Notes under the pieces: generated by a model | The model's database searches: none | Seen by the model: only the letters and a program-made list of their open reading frames with translations | Told to the model about the DNA's origin: nothing | Shown: positions 63,401 through 64,000 of the stretch, one piece after another | Position numbering within the stretch: the stretch's first letter is position 1 | Layout of the letters: each line of letters opens with the position of its first letter | Program-made: the position numbers and the translations under genes | NCBI GenBank assembly: GCA_022340585.1 | Contig: JAJDNS010000053.1 | Coordinates: 28,782 to 92,781, forward strand | Length of the DNA stretch: 64,000 bases | Direction of reading: 5' to 3' | Origin: Acidobacteriota bacterium | GTDB taxonomy: Bacteria; Acidobacteriota; Vicinamibacteria; Fen-336

Positions 63401-63955
63401 GCCGCCGTTGATGCGCGCGTCGAACGCGTTCGCGCTGCCGCCGGACGAGACGCCCGGCATGAGGAGCACGAACGTGGCCGACGAGCGGGGGCCGGAGTTG
63501 AAGACGAGGGGCAGGTCGTTGAGCGTCTCGGGGGCGATGCCGTCCTCCTTGGAGCCGCTGTCGTAGTTCATGGCCGAGGCGCCCACGACCTCGATGGTCT
63601 CGGTCTGGCCGGCGAGGGCCAGGCCGACGTCGAGGCGCACCTTGCCGTTCGGGGCCACCGCGATGCCCCGGCGCACGAAGGGCTCGAATCCCGCGAACTC
63701 CGCCGTGAGCTCGTAGGTGCCGGGCACCAGGTTGGGGAAGGCGTAGCTGCCGTCGGCTTCGGAACTCCGGGTCAGCTCGACGCCGGTCCCGGTGTTCCTG
63801 AGGACCATGGTGGCGTCGGCGACCGGCGATCCGGACGGGTCCACCACCGTGCCACTCAGGTAGCCGTTGAAGCTCTGCGCAGGACTCGCGACGGGCAGCA
63901 GTAGCAGCGTCGCCGCGAGGAGGAGCGTTAAGGGTACGATTCTTCTACTGTGCAT
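60443..63955 (-). CDS. Oar-like TonB-dependent receptor with carboxypeptidase-regulatory domain
   Basis: 1170-residue outer-membrane protein. Signal peptide (IVPLTLLLAATLLLLPVASPAQS); carboxypeptidase-regulatory domain at about 37-120 (LSGTVVDPSGSPVADATMVL, YAFPNLVPGTYELTAEFAG); plug-like region with VLDGASMQQGFMSQSGMV and YDAQYGSTTGGQIVAVTKSG; then a large beta-barrel ending in QLAARIEF with terminal Phe. This architecture is typical of the many Acidobacteriota TonB-type transporters, often used for oligosaccharides or peptides; no ligand can be named. ATG 63955 has GGGAG six bases upstream. The promoter may lie outside the window. Confidence 0.9.
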   Translation of the reverse strand: MHSRRIVPLTLLLAATLLLLPVASPAQSFNGYLSGTVVDPSGSPVADATMVLRNTGTGVELTRSSEADGSYAFPNLVPGTYELTAEFAGFEPFVRRGIAVAPNGKVRLDVGLALAGQTETIEVVGASAMNYDSGSKEDGIAPETLNDLPLVFNSGPRSSATFVLLMPGVSSGGSANAFDARINGGLQSGDEAVLDGASMQQGFMSQSGMVSIFQDFPYSPDMVSEIKVVSSSYDAQYGSTTGGQIVAVTKSGQENLHGALFWYAQRDGWNANQWGATEKSPLKKNNFGGALGGPMKIPGLWSNSVKTYFYADVEGYRQEGGSNRPTLSIPSMAARNGDFSNWRDASGNLIPIYDPATLQPDGSKQQFPGNIIPADRFSPVALGYLQYLPTPTNGDELNNYLVPSAVPDSILGDSNYFFGRFDSYIGQNDHISVSLWHQRAAIKYNSLLPSQLATEDTSDPQNSSVNRLNWDHTFGANLLNHLTFGYLNRNEGYGCVNTPYVNDLPKIQGVVSNLVPSPMNFSDGYNGFGCGGSLESDSITTRPTYVLNDLVTWIKGNHTIKIGGEYRNIGGNLHSRGNEQGTFNFGRGATGIAGVNSGNPIASFLLGAVDNANLDVRTASNSYPRQHAWIFHAGDTWNATSKLTVNYGLRWDYYSPSSEKYDRLAFLDPTGTNPSAPGYAGSLAYAGTEWGAASYGARYPEKDWYGGFAPRLGLTYALNPQTLVRAGWGLFYDRAFIPGWGGGMSQDGFNSNVSFSSSLNGVQPAFYIDNGFPQDYVRPPFITADFRNGSGLMYRTLDGNERPRSQQWNLTIDREISPGFTVGLAYVGSRGTRVPSSNQPLNALDPAYLSLGAALDAEFEPGMTSLNGVPLPYEGWVEQMTSCAPTVAQALLPYPQYCSNLQGLNENHGKSSYHSLQAKVEKRFSRGTYFLVSYTLGRIYTSGSDNTQSDATTWSGASGSISPYEQERNRALAVDDVTHVLSAALVWDLPIGQGKRYMDTDGVANAILGGWQLSSIFRYSSGIPFFFRSGYCNVPGQFRAACIPSISGDIFAQDFKNLDVTSSIFNRSAFESPDAFNYYYGNGERVTSYRKSGYRNMDLSLIKNTRLFRDVNLQLRFEAFNVWNWHNWNGNDTEWGSNAFNTDVNSPDFGLWNGAVTSPRVIQLAARIEF

Positions 63956-64000
63956 TGGCGACTCCCAATAGGTAGGCACGCAACCCGCCAGGCTCGAAGA

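Overview
This is a GC-rich (roughly 70 %) bacterial chromosome segment with dense, short-spaced genes. The combination of an Oar-like TonB-dependent receptor with an N-terminal carboxypeptidase-regulatory domain, two CRTAC1-type proteins (FG-GAP repeats plus ASPIC/UnbV), many periplasmic TPR proteins, a DUF1080 protein, LolA-like secreted proteins and Gram-negative outer-membrane barrels points to an Acidobacteriota-like organism, probably an environmental genome. This is inference from gene content; no rRNA or tRNA gene is present. No mobile element, CRISPR array or phage gene was seen.

Layout. 1-8.3 kb: metabolic genes (Gfo/Idh/MocA oxidoreductase cut by the window start, DUF885 protein, aldo/keto reductase, HATPase regulator, DapB-like dehydrogenase, zinc ribbon, sugar nucleotidyltransferase plus sugar kinase). 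8.3-13.3 kb: a multidomain GGDEF-EAL protein, a DUF547 protein, and a DUF5666-type lipoprotein preceded by a GEMM-I cyclic-dinucleotide riboswitch. 13.6-16.8 kb: a sulfatase and two tandem LolA-like secreted proteins. 17-21.2 kb (minus strand): homoserine dehydrogenase-modABC and periplasmic MsrA. 21.3-26.2 kb (minus): sufCDSUT plus an Rrf2 regulator. sufB lies 4.8 kb away (31-32.4 kb) behind five unrelated genes but carries the same promoter motif. 26-31 kb: GYF-domain membrane protein, an anti-sigma-type kinase, a response regulator and a BY-kinase-like ATPase.

33.5-41.5 kb holds the most distinctive locus. A sigma-54 activator is followed by a six-gene operon: PsrA/PhsA-like molybdoenzyme, PsrB-like ferredoxin, PsrC/NrfD-like membrane anchor, two half-size YeeE/YedE (PmpA/PmpB-type) sulfur transporters, and a membrane-anchored rhodanese fold that lacks the catalytic cysteine but ends in a C-terminal cysteine. 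The regulator and the operon each have a well-spaced -24/-12 promoter with the same variant sequence, so the locus looks like a self-contained, sigma-54-controlled sulfur-compound respiration and transport module. The nearby modABC could supply its molybdenum.

42-51 kb: after a decayed gene remnant, a divergent amino-sugar (GalNAc-type) catabolic cluster: ROK kinase, AgaS-like isomerase/deaminase, DhnA-type aldolase, TIM-barrel amidohydrolase, CBM9-like protein, AgaZ/GatZ-like protein, DeoR regulator and a DMT transporter, with an AgaR-like operator in the divergent promoter. 51-64 kb: two TPR proteins, a DUF1080 protein, two CRTAC1 proteins, then on the opposite strand two more TPR proteins and the Oar-like receptor.

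Across the window a family of palindromic intergenic repeats (five copies) sits at gene ends, and several genes appear to be leaderless, with a TANNNT box 7-10 nt before the start codon and no ribosome binding site.
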